A stretch of DNA of 64,000 bases from Gracilibacillus halotolerans (GTDB lineage Bacteria > Bacillota > Bacilli > Bacillales > Amphibacillaceae), in contig NZ_JACHON010000009.1 of the NCBI RefSeq assembly GCF_014206945.1, positions 1 to 64,000 on the forward strand, read 5' to 3'. The notes beneath the pieces were generated by a model that saw only the letters and a program-made list of their open reading frames with translations, was not told the DNA's origin and ran no database searches. Shown here piece by piece: positions 9,565 to 18,619 of the stretch; position 1 is the first letter of the stretch; every line of letters begins with the position of its first letter. The translations under genes were made by a program, and so were the position numbers.

Positions 9565-10359
9565 TTATTCATTTTTACTTAGTGGAAGCCACTCTAATAC
9601 CTCTTGAATCGTTTGATCCCAGTAATCCCATTCGTGTTCCCCTGGAGAAAATGTCGTAGTAATTGGCACGTCATACTTTTTGGCCAATTCCAAAAATTTC
9701 TGATTTTCCTCAAAAAGAAAATCCTCTGTCCCACACGCCTGAAAGAGTTCCGGTATGACTGCTCCTTCTTTTTTTAATCGTTTCACTAAATAAAATAAGT
9801 CCTCTTCTGTTTCCTCGATATCTCGTTCACCAAAGACATGATATAGTGCCTGTTCAATCGGATTATGAAACTCCCTTTCAATTTCCAGATGTCCGACTAT
9901 GTCTAATGCTCCTGACAAACTCGCAGCCGCAGCAAACATTTCTGGTTTTCTTAACGCCCACTTAAACGCACCATAGCCACCCATCGACAATCCAGCAACA
10001 AAATTATCTTCTCTTTTATCTGAGATTGGAAAGAAGGATTGAGCTACTCGTGGTAATTCCTCAGACAGGAAGGTCCAATACTTCTTTCCATACTCCATAT
10101 CCGTATAAAAACTATGGTCAACTTGCGGCATGATTACGGCTATACCATAAGAAGCCGCATAACGTTCTATTGAAGTTCTCCTAGTCCATATTGTATGGTC
10201 ATCGCTAAAACCATGTAGAAGATACAATACAGGTATTTTCTCTCTTTTTCTGTTACTCTTCATTCCGATTTGGTTCGTTGTATTCTCTGGTAATATAACA
10301 TTCATTGCTGTACTAATTGATAATGTCTCCGAAAAGAAATTACATTGAATAAAAGCCAT
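9565..10359 (-). CDS. EstA-type esterase (tributyrin esterase / S-formylglutathione-hydrolase-like)
   Basis: A 264-aa alpha/beta hydrolase of the esterase D family that hydrolyses short acyl esters in the cytoplasm. The oxyanion-side motif is YLLHGFSDD (about 46-54). The nucleophile elbow is GLSMGGYGA (about 122-130). A likely catalytic Asp is in CGTEDFLFE and the catalytic His is in PGEHEWDYWD near the end. No signal peptide is seen. The natural substrate is unknown. Confidence 0.88.
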   Translation of the reverse strand: MAFIQCNFFSETLSISTAMNVILPENTTNQIGMKSNRKREKIPVLYLLHGFSDDHTIWTRRTSIERYAASYGIAVIMPQVDHSFYTDMEYGKKYWTFLSEELPRVAQSFFPISDKREDNFVAGLSMGGYGAFKWALRKPEMFAAAASLSGALDIVGHLEIEREFHNPIEQALYHVFGERDIEETEEDLFYLVKRLKKEGAVIPELFQACGTEDFLFEENQKFLELAKKYDVPITTTFSPGEHEWDYWDQTIQEVLEWLPLSKNE

Positions 10360-10522
10360 TGTATCCCTCCGCTATCGATTTTTAAACAAGTCTAAACGTA
10401 TCTTACATCATGTTGTATGATACTGTAATCATAATATATCTCATAGAACAATCCTAGCCAATATGCATTTATGACTGTTATTTGGTACAATATGGGGACA
10501 AAAATACAAAGGAAGTATAAAT

Positions 10523-12004
10523 ATGGTTGCAAAAGAGACGAAACGACCACTCGTTTTACTATCACTTATGCTCGCAATGTTCATGGCTGCCATCGAAGGA
10601 ACGATTGTTGCTACAGCAATTCCAAATATCGTAGCAGATTTAGGTGGCTTCTCCTTATACAGTTGGGTTTTTTCTAGCTTTTTACTAATGCAGGCAGTTA
10701 CAACGATGTTTTATGGGAAGCTCGCAGATATATTTGGTAGGAAACCTATTTTTATTATAGGTATTACTATTTTCCTTATTGGCTCTTTTCTTTGTGGATT
10801 AGCGCCGACAATGGGTTGGTTAATCTTTTTCCGTTTCGTTCAAGGCTTTGGAGCGGGAGCAATGCAACCAATTGTTACTACTATTGTTGGTGACATGTAT
10901 ACATTAGAAGAACGTGCAAAAGTACAAGGTTACCTATCAAGTGTTTGGGGAATATCCTCTGTATCAGGTCCTCTCATTGGGGGGCTTATTGTACAATACG
11001 TGGATTGGGCTTGGATTTTCTGGATGAATATCCCGCTAGGAATATTAGGTCTTATCGGTGTTATTGTCTTTTTCCATGAAAAAGTGGACAGAGAAAAACA
11101 AACGATTGATTATGGTGGATCTGCTTTATTCTTCATTGCGATTTCCGCTTTAATTATTGTGTTTATTCAAGCAGGAACAGCATGGAATTGGCTCTCTACT
11201 CCTGTCCTTACATTAATTCTAGTTTTTATTGTTGCAACTTTGCTATTTTTACGACACGAGCGAAATCACCCAGCACCAATGATGCCTCTTTATTTATGGA
11301 AAAATAAATTAATGGTTATCGCGAATAGTGCTACCTTTTTAGCAGGAATGATCATTCTAGGCTTATCTAGTTTCTTGCCAACCTATGTTCAAGCTGTAAT
11401 GGGAATGTCACCAATTATTGCTGGCTTCACATTAAGTACGATGTCGATTGGTTGGCCAATTGCCGCCACTGCTGCTGGCCACTTAATTATAAAAATTGGC
11501 TTTCGCAAAACGGCGATTTTAGGAGGGACATGCTTACTTCTTGGCTCCAGTTTATTTTTATTGTTAGATGCTGAGAAAGGACCTATTTTCGCAGGGATTA
11601 GTTCGTTTATTATTGGAATTGGTATGGGACTAGCCAACACTAGCTTTATTGTTTCGATCCAAAATTCTGTAGGCTGGAAGGAACGCGGCATAGCTACCTC
11701 ACTTAATATGTTTATGAGAATTATAGGAAGTGCAGTAGGTGCAGCCCTTTTAGGTGGTATTTTAAACACAACACTAATGAACTACCTAAACAATAAAAAT
11801 ATGGATACAAGTCTATCTAATACAGAGATTTTATTAGACGAGACAATGCGACAATCATTACCAGTTCAAACGATAATCGATTTACAAACAGGGTTATCAG
11901 AGGCTATTCATATGGTATTTACAGTTTTGTTTATTATCGGTCTTGCTACCTTCGTTATCCTGTTATTCTTTCCTGCTATTAAGATTAAAAAGAGTGACGA
12001 GTAA
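10523..12004 (+). CDS. MFS drug:H+ antiporter, 14-TM (DHA2 family)
   Basis: A 493-aa integral membrane protein with 14 predicted hydrophobic segments. Motif C-like GPLIGGLI is in TM5, motif A (GKLADIFGRKP) between TM2 and TM3, and the family start reads LMLAMFMAAIEGTIVATAIPNI. Such proteins export hydrophobic drugs or dyes at the expense of the proton gradient. The ATG is preceded by AAAGGAAG. It is divergent from the esterase gene and has no local TetR or MarR regulator. The substrate is not predictable. Confidence 0.9.
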   Translation: MVAKETKRPLVLLSLMLAMFMAAIEGTIVATAIPNIVADLGGFSLYSWVFSSFLLMQAVTTMFYGKLADIFGRKPIFIIGITIFLIGSFLCGLAPTMGWLIFFRFVQGFGAGAMQPIVTTIVGDMYTLEERAKVQGYLSSVWGISSVSGPLIGGLIVQYVDWAWIFWMNIPLGILGLIGVIVFFHEKVDREKQTIDYGGSALFFIAISALIIVFIQAGTAWNWLSTPVLTLILVFIVATLLFLRHERNHPAPMMPLYLWKNKLMVIANSATFLAGMIILGLSSFLPTYVQAVMGMSPIIAGFTLSTMSIGWPIAATAAGHLIIKIGFRKTAILGGTCLLLGSSLFLLLDAEKGPIFAGISSFIIGIGMGLANTSFIVSIQNSVGWKERGIATSLNMFMRIIGSAVGAALLGGILNTTLMNYLNNKNMDTSLSNTEILLDETMRQSLPVQTIIDLQTGLSEAIHMVFTVLFIIGLATFVILLFFPAIKIKKSDE

Positions 12005-12168
12005 TTTCGTTTTATCGATTTCTACTTTGAAAATTACAGTGTCGCCGCTTTCAAAATATGATATGATGGAAGAAACACTTCAATATTATTAACCGGCAAC
12101 CGCAACACCAGTTCATTTCCTTTGGGTGATGAACAGACTTATTTTCAAAGTGAACGGAGGTGCCTTAC

Positions 12169-12435
12169 ATGAAGTTAAGTAATCTTATTCTTCATAAAGA
12201 TATATTATTAATCCATGCAGATATTCGAGGCAACGATTATATTTTCACCGTCAAATGGAAATTACACGAGGATAAAAAAGGTGGCGAATGGCAATTGGCT
12301 TCCTATATGAACAATACAACTGGAAAACTTGATTTAACAGAACAAGAAATAAATACTTTCCTAGATCAAATTAATCCTAATTGGGACTGGGAACAAGATC
12401 AGAAAGAAATTATGAAAGCAATCAAAAATGACTAG
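12169..12435 (+). CDS. conserved small protein, unknown function
   Basis: An 88-aa soluble protein with mixed beta and alpha character, one Trp-rich stretch (NPNWDWEQDQKE) and no transmembrane segment. I do not recognise a family. The ATG at 12169 is chosen over an in-frame GTG at 12160 because GGAGGTG (12157-12163) overlaps that GTG and is correctly spaced for the ATG. The leader upstream (12090-12160) contains alternative pairings described as a separate finding. It ends in a terminator shared with the convergent permease gene. Confidence 0.75.
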   Translation: MKLSNLILHKDILLIHADIRGNDYIFTVKWKLHEDKKGGEWQLASYMNNTTGKLDLTEQEINTFLDQINPNWDWEQDQKEIMKAIKND

Positions 12436-12460
12436 CATCTTAAAGGCTAGTCATTTCTTA
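12427..12460. terminator. bidirectional terminator
   Basis: AATGACTAGC (12427-12436) and GCTAGTCATT (12446-12455) form a perfect 10-bp stem between two converging genes. TTCTTATTT follows on the plus side. Confidence 0.82.
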
Positions 12461-12461
12461 T

Positions 12462-13160
12462 TTAACCGATGATCAAGCGAATGGCTCCGATTGCAGCGAA
12501 AATCAATACAACCGTCTGGAACATTTTCTGTGGCATCCACTTAATCACCTTCACACCAACTAATGCTCCTATTAATATAAAGACTATTAATTTTAGATTA
12601 AACGTAATCGAGTCGACTGTAATCATTCCTAATGAAACGTATAAAGGCACTTTAATTAAATTTACAGTTAAGAAAAACCATGCACCCGTCCCAACAAATT
12701 CAGTTTTCGGCAGTCCTTTTACGAGTAAATAAATAGCCATGACTCCACCTGCTGCATTACCAATCATTGTCGTAAATCCTGCTAAAATCCCCATTAAATA
12801 AGTGAATAACTTTGATTCTGGTAGTAGCTCAACGAATCTCTTCCCAAGCTTTTCTCGACTAATATGTAAAATAATTAATAATAAGACCAAGATTCCGATT
12901 AAAGGCTTTAATTGTTCACTCGAGATAAACTCTAATACAGCATACCCACCTATAATTCCAATTAACACCCAAGGCATCAAACTAATCAAATACTTCCATA
13001 CTACATGACGTCGATAATACACTACAGCAAATAAGTCACCTACGATTAATAAAGGTAGTAAAATACCAACTGAATCGCGTGCAGGAAATATCATCATAAA
13101 GATTGTTACAACTAAAATCCCCATACTTGATACTCCTGCTTTTGAAAAACCGATTAACAT
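12462..13160 (-). CDS. TSUP-family permease (TauE/SafE type)
   Basis: A polytopic membrane protein of at least 232 aa with about eight hydrophobic segments. IGFSKAGVSSMG near the N-terminus and GFTTMIGNAAGGVMAIYL in the second half are the duplicated motifs of the TSUP family, which moves sulfite, sulfoacetate or other small anions. The ATG at 13160 has no ribosome binding site and cuts into the first helix. The open frame continues upstream (FDLSILEWAILVIAA) to about 13208, where GGGGAG precedes an ATA codon, so the real protein is probably about 16 residues longer. It lies just after the AEC permease gene, probably in one operon. Confidence 0.85.
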   Translation of the reverse strand: MLIGFSKAGVSSMGILVVTIFMMIFPARDSVGILLPLLIVGDLFAVVYYRRHVVWKYLISLMPWVLIGIIGGYAVLEFISSEQLKPLIGILVLLLIILHISREKLGKRFVELLPESKLFTYLMGILAGFTTMIGNAAGGVMAIYLLVKGLPKTEFVGTGAWFFLTVNLIKVPLYVSLGMITVDSITFNLKLIVFILIGALVGVKVIKWMPQKMFQTVVLIFAAIGAIRLIIG

Positions 13161-13233
13161 GGCAGCAATGACTAATATAGCCCACTCAAGAATTGAAAGG
13201 TCAAATATAGTAAGCCTCTCCCCTCTTTATCTT

Positions 13234-14145
13234 CTATAAAATAAAAGTAGTCGTTATCCATATAAGAACAAAACTTATTAATATCGTAAGATTTGACGCT
13301 GTACCAACTAACTTTTTATCGTACTTAAACATCACGGCATATGGAACAACAGATGTCGGTGTTGGTAGAATAAAACCAATGATTAATGTATAGAGAAACA
13401 AACCATCGATTGGCACAAAAAAATAACAAAGAATACTTGCGGTAATACCAATACCGTATTTCGTTAATAGAAATGTAGATAATTGAAGTACATGTTCCCT
13501 TTTCATTGAGAAATTCAGATATATTCCAAGTAACAGCAGGGATAATGGCATATTCGCAGAGCTAATAACAGATGCGGTGTCGACCAAAATTTCTGGCAAT
13601 GATAAATTGATAATATTTAATATGAACATAATTAAGTAAGTAACAAGGGGGACAGAACGAAAAACTCTCGTAAAGATTGTTCGAATATCAACCGTCCCTT
13701 TTCCACCAGCATAATAAGCGGCAATTAAAAACGTCAGGCCAAAGACAATAAATGCATTCCCTACGTCCAGCATACCAAAATACTTAAGACCTTCAAATCC
13801 CCATAGTCCTTCTACTAATGGATAGGCAAATAAACCGATGTTCAAACCAGGCACCATCATCATAAAGGTACCTTTTGTACGTGGTGCTTTATGACGGAAC
13901 ACAAAAAAAGCAACGAGCCAATTGAATAAACCAAATCCTAAACCGATTAATACGAGCCATAATAAACGAAGGTCGAATTCAACGCCGCTAAACGTCACAA
14001 TTATCACACATGGTAGAGTTACGTTAAATACAATTCTAGCGATCGCTTCTCCATCCGCTTCTTTTACAAGATGTGTACGCTTTAATAAATATCCTAGAAG
14101 TATAATGGTGATAGACAATAAAAATTGCAGATGAAAACTACTCAT
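13234..14145 (-). CDS. AEC-family transporter (auxin efflux carrier type)
   Basis: A 303-aa membrane protein with about ten hydrophobic segments in the two-times-five AEC arrangement. Typical features are LGYLLKRTHLV, the VTLPCVI motif (about residue 43) and the C-terminal half with GFILPTPTSVVPYA. Bacterial members export or import organic acids such as malate. The next gene downstream is the TSUP permease, which starts about 25 bp beyond this stop if the extended start is used. Substrate unknown. Confidence 0.87.
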   Translation of the reverse strand: MSSFHLQFLLSITIILLGYLLKRTHLVKEADGEAIARIVFNVTLPCVIIVTFSGVEFDLRLLWLVLIGLGFGLFNWLVAFFVFRHKAPRTKGTFMMMVPGLNIGLFAYPLVEGLWGFEGLKYFGMLDVGNAFIVFGLTFLIAAYYAGGKGTVDIRTIFTRVFRSVPLVTYLIMFILNIINLSLPEILVDTASVISSANMPLSLLLLGIYLNFSMKREHVLQLSTFLLTKYGIGITASILCYFFVPIDGLFLYTLIIGFILPTPTSVVPYAVMFKYDKKLVGTASNLTILISFVLIWITTTFIL

Positions 14146-14349
14146 TGGTTAACTCCTCATCTTTAAATTACCTCCTTACTATATCATAACGAAACAACAA
14201 TTCTAACTATTCAGATTGGATTTTCAATCAACACTTTTGACAGCGCATTTTTAAAGTTGTACGATTACTATAGAAAAAAATTGGTAAATGAGAAAGGGGA
14301 GAAAGAGCTACTGCTTCAATTCATCAACATTAACTAGCTCTATATACAA

Positions 14350-15168
14350 ATGACTGAATATTGGTATTATTTAGACTCAGGTAAGCAAACACCCGCATAT
14401 AATATGGCGGCGGATGAATGCTTGCTTCATTGGCATAGCAAAGGTGAAATTCCTCCGGTTATTCGTTTTTATGAATGGAAGCCAGCAGGCCTTTCTGTAG
14501 GCTATTTTCAAAAAACGAAGAATAGAATAGATGGAGAAGCTGTTAAACAAAATGGTTTCGATTTAGTTAGAAGACTTACTGGTGGTAGAGCTGTACTTCA
14601 TGACGATGAACTTACCTATAGTGTAATCGTTTCCGAAGATCACCCAAAAATGCCAGCATCTATAAAGGAAGCCTATCTCGTTATATCAAAAGGTTTGCTA
14701 CAAGGCCTCCAAGCATTGGATATCCCAGCAGATTTTGCGATACCAGAAGGTAAATTGGATATTCAATCATCTGCAGTATGTTTTGAAGAGCCTTCTTGGT
14801 ATGAAATCATTATCAATGGGAAGAAGGCGATTGGGAGTGCACAAACGAGGAAAAATGGTGTTATTTTACAGCATGGTTCGATTCCAATTACAATCGATAA
14901 TAAAGTATTATATGATATGTTTCTCTATAAAAATGATAAAGTAAAGGATCGCGCTATGAAAGGCTTTAAAGACAAAGCAACCTCTTTAACAGAAGCAACG
15001 AATCGTTCGATTTCAATAGAAGATTTAAAAACATCTATTAAAAATGGAATAGAACAAGCCTTAAACATTCAATTGAAACCGTTCCAGTTTTCCCAAGAAC
15101 AAGAGCAAGCTGTCTTAGATTTAGCAGAAAAAAAATACAAAAATGATGAATGGAACTTATCAAGATAG
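14350..15168 (+). CDS. lipM: octanoyl-[acyl carrier protein]:protein N-octanoyltransferase
   Basis: A 272-aa lipoate-ligase-fold enzyme that moves octanoate from acyl carrier protein to the GcvH lipoyl domain. It follows B. subtilis LipM (YqhM) closely: GKQTPAYNMAADECLL, PPVIRFYEWKPAGLSVGYFQ, RRLTGGRAVLHDDELTYSV, the putative acyl-carrying Cys in SAVCFEEPSWYE, and KAIGSAQTRKNGVILQHGS. The downstream neighbour, 12 nt after the stop, is lipA, so the two steps of lipoate assembly are made together. The ATG lacks an adjacent Shine-Dalgarno sequence. GGGGAG is about 49 nt upstream and a 7-bp hairpin lies between. Confidence 0.95.
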   Translation: MTEYWYYLDSGKQTPAYNMAADECLLHWHSKGEIPPVIRFYEWKPAGLSVGYFQKTKNRIDGEAVKQNGFDLVRRLTGGRAVLHDDELTYSVIVSEDHPKMPASIKEAYLVISKGLLQGLQALDIPADFAIPEGKLDIQSSAVCFEEPSWYEIIINGKKAIGSAQTRKNGVILQHGSIPITIDNKVLYDMFLYKNDKVKDRAMKGFKDKATSLTEATNRSISIEDLKTSIKNGIEQALNIQLKPFQFSQEQEQAVLDLAEKKYKNDEWNLSR

Positions 15169-15180
15169 GAGTGAACAACA

Positions 15181-16128
15181 TTGGCTAAAAAAGAAGAACA
15201 TCTCCGTAAGCCCGAATGGTTGAAAATTAAGTTAAACACGAACAAATCGTATAATCGTTTAAAACATTTAATGCGAGATAAACGATTAAATACCGTATGT
15301 GAAGAAGCGAAATGTCCGAATATTCATGAATGCTGGAGTGAGCGTCAAACAGCTACCTTTATGATTTTAGGGGATACGTGTACACGTGGATGTCGATTCT
15401 GCGCAGTTAAAACAGGTCTACCTAATGAACTTGATTGGCAAGAACCAGAGCGTGTTGCTGATTCTGTAGAAATTATGGGACTAAAGCATGTCGTTGTTAC
15501 CGCGGTTGCAAGAGACGACCTGAAAGACGGTGGTGCTGCAGTTTTTGCAGAAACAGTAAGACAAATTCGTAATCGAGTACCTGGATGTACGATTGAAATC
15601 TTACCTTCTGATATGAAAGGTGACTATGAGAGCTTACATACATTAATGGATAGTGGTCCCGATATCTTTAACCATAACATTGAAACCGTACGTCGACTTA
15701 CGAAAAAAGTTAGAGCGATTGCAACATACGATCGTTCACTAGAATTACTACGTCGAGTAAAAGAAATTGCACCTCACACTCCTACTAAGTCCAGTCTTAT
15801 GGTTGGTTTAGGAGAGGAAAAAGAAGAAATTATTCAGGCGATGGATGATTTACGTGCAAACAATGTAGACATTATGACAATTGGTCAATACTTACAGCCA
15901 ACGAAAAAACATTTAAATGTTGAACGTTATTACCACCCTGATGAGTTTGAAGAGCTTAAGGAAATTGCACTCTCTAAAGGATTCACGCATTGTGAATCAG
16001 GTCCGCTAGTCCGTTCTTCTTACCATGCAGACGAACAAGTAAATAGTACTTCTATGCAACGTAGAATCAAGTACATGAAAGGCTTCGAGGAAACAAGCGG
16101 CGAGAAACTAACCAATTTTAACTTTTAA
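15181..16128 (+). CDS. lipA: lipoyl synthase
   Basis: A 315-aa radical-SAM enzyme that inserts two sulfurs into protein-bound octanoate. The auxiliary-cluster Cys motif is [12 protein letters not shown] (about 40-51) and the SAM-cluster motif is CTRGCRFC (about 66-73). The C-terminal RSSYHA contains the Ser that ligates the auxiliary cluster. The start is a TTG with AGGAGTG upstream. It follows lipM in one transcription unit and ends at its own terminator. Length and motifs are normal. Confidence 0.98.
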   Translation: MAKKEEHLRKPEWLKIKLNTNKSYNRLKHLMRDKRLNTVCEEAKCPNIHECWSERQTATFMILGDTCTRGCRFCAVKTGLPNELDWQEPERVADSVEIMGLKHVVVTAVARDDLKDGGAAVFAETVRQIRNRVPGCTIEILPSDMKGDYESLHTLMDSGPDIFNHNIETVRRLTKKVRAIATYDRSLELLRRVKEIAPHTPTKSSLMVGLGEEKEEIIQAMDDLRANNVDIMTIGQYLQPTKKHLNVERYYHPDEFEELKEIALSKGFTHCESGPLVRSSYHADEQVNSTSMQRRIKYMKGFEETSGEKLTNFNF

Positions 16129-16136
16129 TATATTCT

Positions 16137-16174
16137 AGCGAGAAACTGGTGAATCGGCCATTTCTCGCTTTTTT
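16137..16174 (+). terminator. lipM-lipA terminator
   Basis: AGCGAGAAA (16137-16145) pairs with TTTCTCGCT (16161-16169), followed by TTTTT. Confidence 0.85.
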
Positions 16175-16227
16175 CTTCCTAATGAGCTAACATGACAAGT
16201 AGAGAAACGTTAAAGGTGGGATAAATC

Positions 16228-17022
16228 TTGAGCAACAACTATAAAGTATTATTTTTAGACATGGACGGTACCATTCTGCGTAGCGACCATTCAATTTCAG
16301 AAAAGACAAAACAAGCCATTCACATTGTTCAAGAGAAAGGCATCGAAGTATTCCTTGCTACTGGTAGGCCAATTCACGAAATAAGAGAAACGGCAGTAGA
16401 GCTAGGTATTGATTCTTTTGTTGGCTATAATGGGGCATTAGGAATCTATAAGGATGAAGTTATAGTCGATAAGCCGATGTCTCCTTCGATTATAGATCAT
16501 TATTTACAAATTGCTACATCAAATAATAACCAAATGGTATTATATACAGATTCCTATAACTTGTTTACAAATTTAGATAATAAAAAAGTAAAAGAGTTTA
16601 TTGATTACTTCGGATTAGTTCACTGTAAAGCTTTCCAAAATAGTTATCGTGATCAAATATTAGGTATTACCATCATCAATGCTAATAAGGATGACATTAA
16701 GCAATATGAAATGGAACATGAGGATATTTATTTTGCACCTGTAAATGTTCAAGGTATGGGACATTGCTACGATGTTATCCGTAATCAAGTAAATAAAGGA
16801 GTAGCAATCCAACACCTATTAAGTCGATTAAATCTTACTGCTGACCAAGCAATAGCATTTGGTGATGGGTTAAATGATATTCAGATGCTCAACACAGTTG
16901 GCACAGGGTTTGCTATGGGAAATGCTCATCCTGATTTATTCCAGCATGCTACATACAAGACAACCTCCGTCGAAGATGATGGGGTATATTACGGTTTACA
17001 AACATTAGGACTAGTAAAGTAA
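16228..17022 (+). CDS. Cof-type HAD-superfamily phosphatase
   Basis: A 264-aa HAD hydrolase of the Cof/IIB group that dephosphorylates sugar or cofactor phosphates. Motif I is LDMDGTIL (about 10-17), motif II lies in LATGRP (about 48), the motif III Lys is in NKGVAIQHLL and motif IV is FGDGLNDIQML (about 210). The IIB cap domain lies between motifs II and III. The start is TTG with AAAGGTGG upstream. The substrate cannot be told from sequence, as members are promiscuous. Confidence 0.9.
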   Translation: MSNNYKVLFLDMDGTILRSDHSISEKTKQAIHIVQEKGIEVFLATGRPIHEIRETAVELGIDSFVGYNGALGIYKDEVIVDKPMSPSIIDHYLQIATSNNNQMVLYTDSYNLFTNLDNKKVKEFIDYFGLVHCKAFQNSYRDQILGITIINANKDDIKQYEMEHEDIYFAPVNVQGMGHCYDVIRNQVNKGVAIQHLLSRLNLTADQAIAFGDGLNDIQMLNTVGTGFAMGNAHPDLFQHATYKTTSVEDDGVYYGLQTLGLVK

Positions 17023-17227
17023 ACAAGTACAAATATGAATAGTTATAACCTTATAACTTTTTTCTTAAGCGTCATTTTACAATTGCATATATGAAGTACA
17101 GCTGTTCTAACTCACTCTTTTATTTTCCTTGAAAGCGCCTATTTTTATAAAAACTAGACGTTTACCTAAACTTTTAAAGAAAATCCACATACATTAATTA
17201 GTGAAAATAAAGGAGGAGGTTTTCAGT

Positions 17228-17380
17228 ATGAGTCATTATGGATGTTATAACCCTTGCGATAATTATGGTTACGGATATGGATACGGCGGAGGATACAGCG
17301 GCGGAACTGGTAGTACTTTTGCCTTAATTGTAGTTCTGTTCATCTTACTAATCATTGTAGGTGCTTCTTTCTACAACTAA
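17228..17380 (+). CDS. YjcZ-like small sporulation/membrane protein
   Basis: A 50-aa protein: an N-terminal Cys/Asn/Tyr part ([14 protein letters not shown]), a Gly-Tyr repeat ([14 protein letters not shown]) and one hydrophobic segment ([18 protein letters not shown]) ending with YN. This matches the YjcZ/YrzO-type tiny proteins of Bacillaceae, several of which are made during sporulation. AAAGGAGGAGG upstream gives a very strong ribosome binding site. It is too short for standard length cut-offs. Role unknown. Confidence 0.87.
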   Translation: MSHYGCYNPCDNYGYGYGYGGGYSGGTGSTFALIVVLFILLIIVGASFYN

Positions 17381-17390
17381 TCCAATCAAA

Positions 17391-17421
17391 AAGAAAACTT
17401 GGCTTTCCGCCAAGTTTTCTT
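17391..17421. terminator. bidirectional terminator after the yjcZ-like gene and ddl
   Basis: A perfect 13-bp stem (17391-17403 with 17409-17421) with a 5-nt loop TTTCC has A and T runs on both sides. It lies between the convergent yjcZ-like and ddl-like genes. The right arm overlaps the ddl stop codon. Confidence 0.9.
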
Positions 17422-18608
17422 TATTTTCCTTTTGATCCTTTTGACCCTTTTCCATGAAGTGAAAAAAGATTTGAATCAATAGAAAAATGAATGGATTGTC
17501 TTTCTCTTTCTCTCTTTAATGCCAAACGGATAAGTTCATCCGTTAATTGTTGAAAATTCTTTCCGGATGGTTCCCAGAGATAGAACGATAACGAACCAGG
17601 AATCGTGTTAATCTCATTTACAAAGATTTCTCCTTCATCGTTAAGTAAGAAATCGATACGGGAAACACCACTAGCATTTAGGAGCTGAAATGTCTTTTCC
17701 GCTAGCTCCTTCACTTTCAAAGTAGCTTCTTCTGAAATGTCAGCAGGAATAATCCGGTTTACACTTTCCATACCTTTCGTATCCCCTGTTTTCCCACCAC
17801 TTTGGTATTTATCTTTATATGATAAAATTTCGTCTGTCATTAATACTCGTTCACAAACAGAGCTTTCCACATTTTCGTAATCGCCCAACACAGAGCAATT
17901 TACTTCTGTTAGATTCGTAATCATTTTTTCAATGATTATCTTATTACTATAACTTACCGCTAAATCGATTGCTTCCTCTAATTCTTCAGGGTTTGTAGCC
18001 TTAGATATTCCCACACTAGATCCTAAATTAGCAGGCTTCACAATAACAGGATACGCTAATTCATCTGCATATTGGATAATGTGTTCCTTATTTTCCTGCC
18101 AAGCAGAAGCATAAAACCAGCGATAATCTACAATTGGGACACCAGAATCTCGAAGTATTTGCTTCATTATAACTTTATCCATGCCAGCTGCAGAGGATGC
18201 AACATCACATCCTACATAGGGTAAACCGAGCAGTTCTAAATAACCTTGTAACGATCCATCTTCTCCGTTTGTCCCATGAACGACAGGAAAAACGACATCA
18301 ATCGTCGAAATGATACCTTTGGAGAACAAGCCACGTTCTTTCTTTTTCAATACAACTTGATTATCAGCCGCTTGTTCCAATACTACCGTATCCACTTCTT
18401 TCAATAATTGATCTAACTGCTTATAATTTTCTATCTCTAACAGCTTTTCTCCACTATACCATTCTCTGTTTTTACTTATATAGATTGGAATTATTTCGTA
18501 TTTCATCGTATCCATCGCATGAATTGCCTGTAATGCAGAAATAACAGACACCTCATGCTCGACGGATACACCTCCAAATATAACAGCAACTCTAGTCTTC
18601 AAGTCCAT
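17421..18608 (-). CDS. ddl: D-alanine--D-alanine ligase family protein (divergent)
   Basis: A 395-aa ATP-grasp ligase that joins D-Ala to a second D-residue. N-terminal VAVIFGGVSVEHEVSVISA and HGTNGEDGSLQGYLELLGLPYVG (in parts) are the D-Ala binding region. PVIVKPANLGSSVGISK (about 195-211) is the ATP grasp, and NEINTIPGSLSFYLWEP (about 335) the catalytic end. The usual NEVNTMPGFT is replaced by NEINTIPGSLSF. The omega-loop region reads SYKDKYQSGGKTGDTKGMESVNR, unlike typical housekeeping Ddl. It has a 40-residue tail ending in GKGSKGSKGK. It follows the MurF-like gene by 12 bp, so a linked role in making a peptidoglycan dipeptide is likely. Second substrate uncertain. Confidence 0.87.
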   Translation of the reverse strand: MDLKTRVAVIFGGVSVEHEVSVISALQAIHAMDTMKYEIIPIYISKNREWYSGEKLLEIENYKQLDQLLKEVDTVVLEQAADNQVVLKKKERGLFSKGIISTIDVVFPVVHGTNGEDGSLQGYLELLGLPYVGCDVASSAAGMDKVIMKQILRDSGVPIVDYRWFYASAWQENKEHIIQYADELAYPVIVKPANLGSSVGISKATNPEELEEAIDLAVSYSNKIIIEKMITNLTEVNCSVLGDYENVESSVCERVLMTDEILSYKDKYQSGGKTGDTKGMESVNRIIPADISEEATLKVKELAEKTFQLLNASGVSRIDFLLNDEGEIFVNEINTIPGSLSFYLWEPSGKNFQQLTDELIRLALKRERERQSIHFSIDSNLFSLHGKGSKGSKGK

Positions 18609-18619
18609 GTACCCCCTGT

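Noticed and set aside
11389-11769. 126-codon frame opposite the drug exporter
   Set aside because: Composition is that of an antisense shadow of membrane helices. No ribosome binding site.
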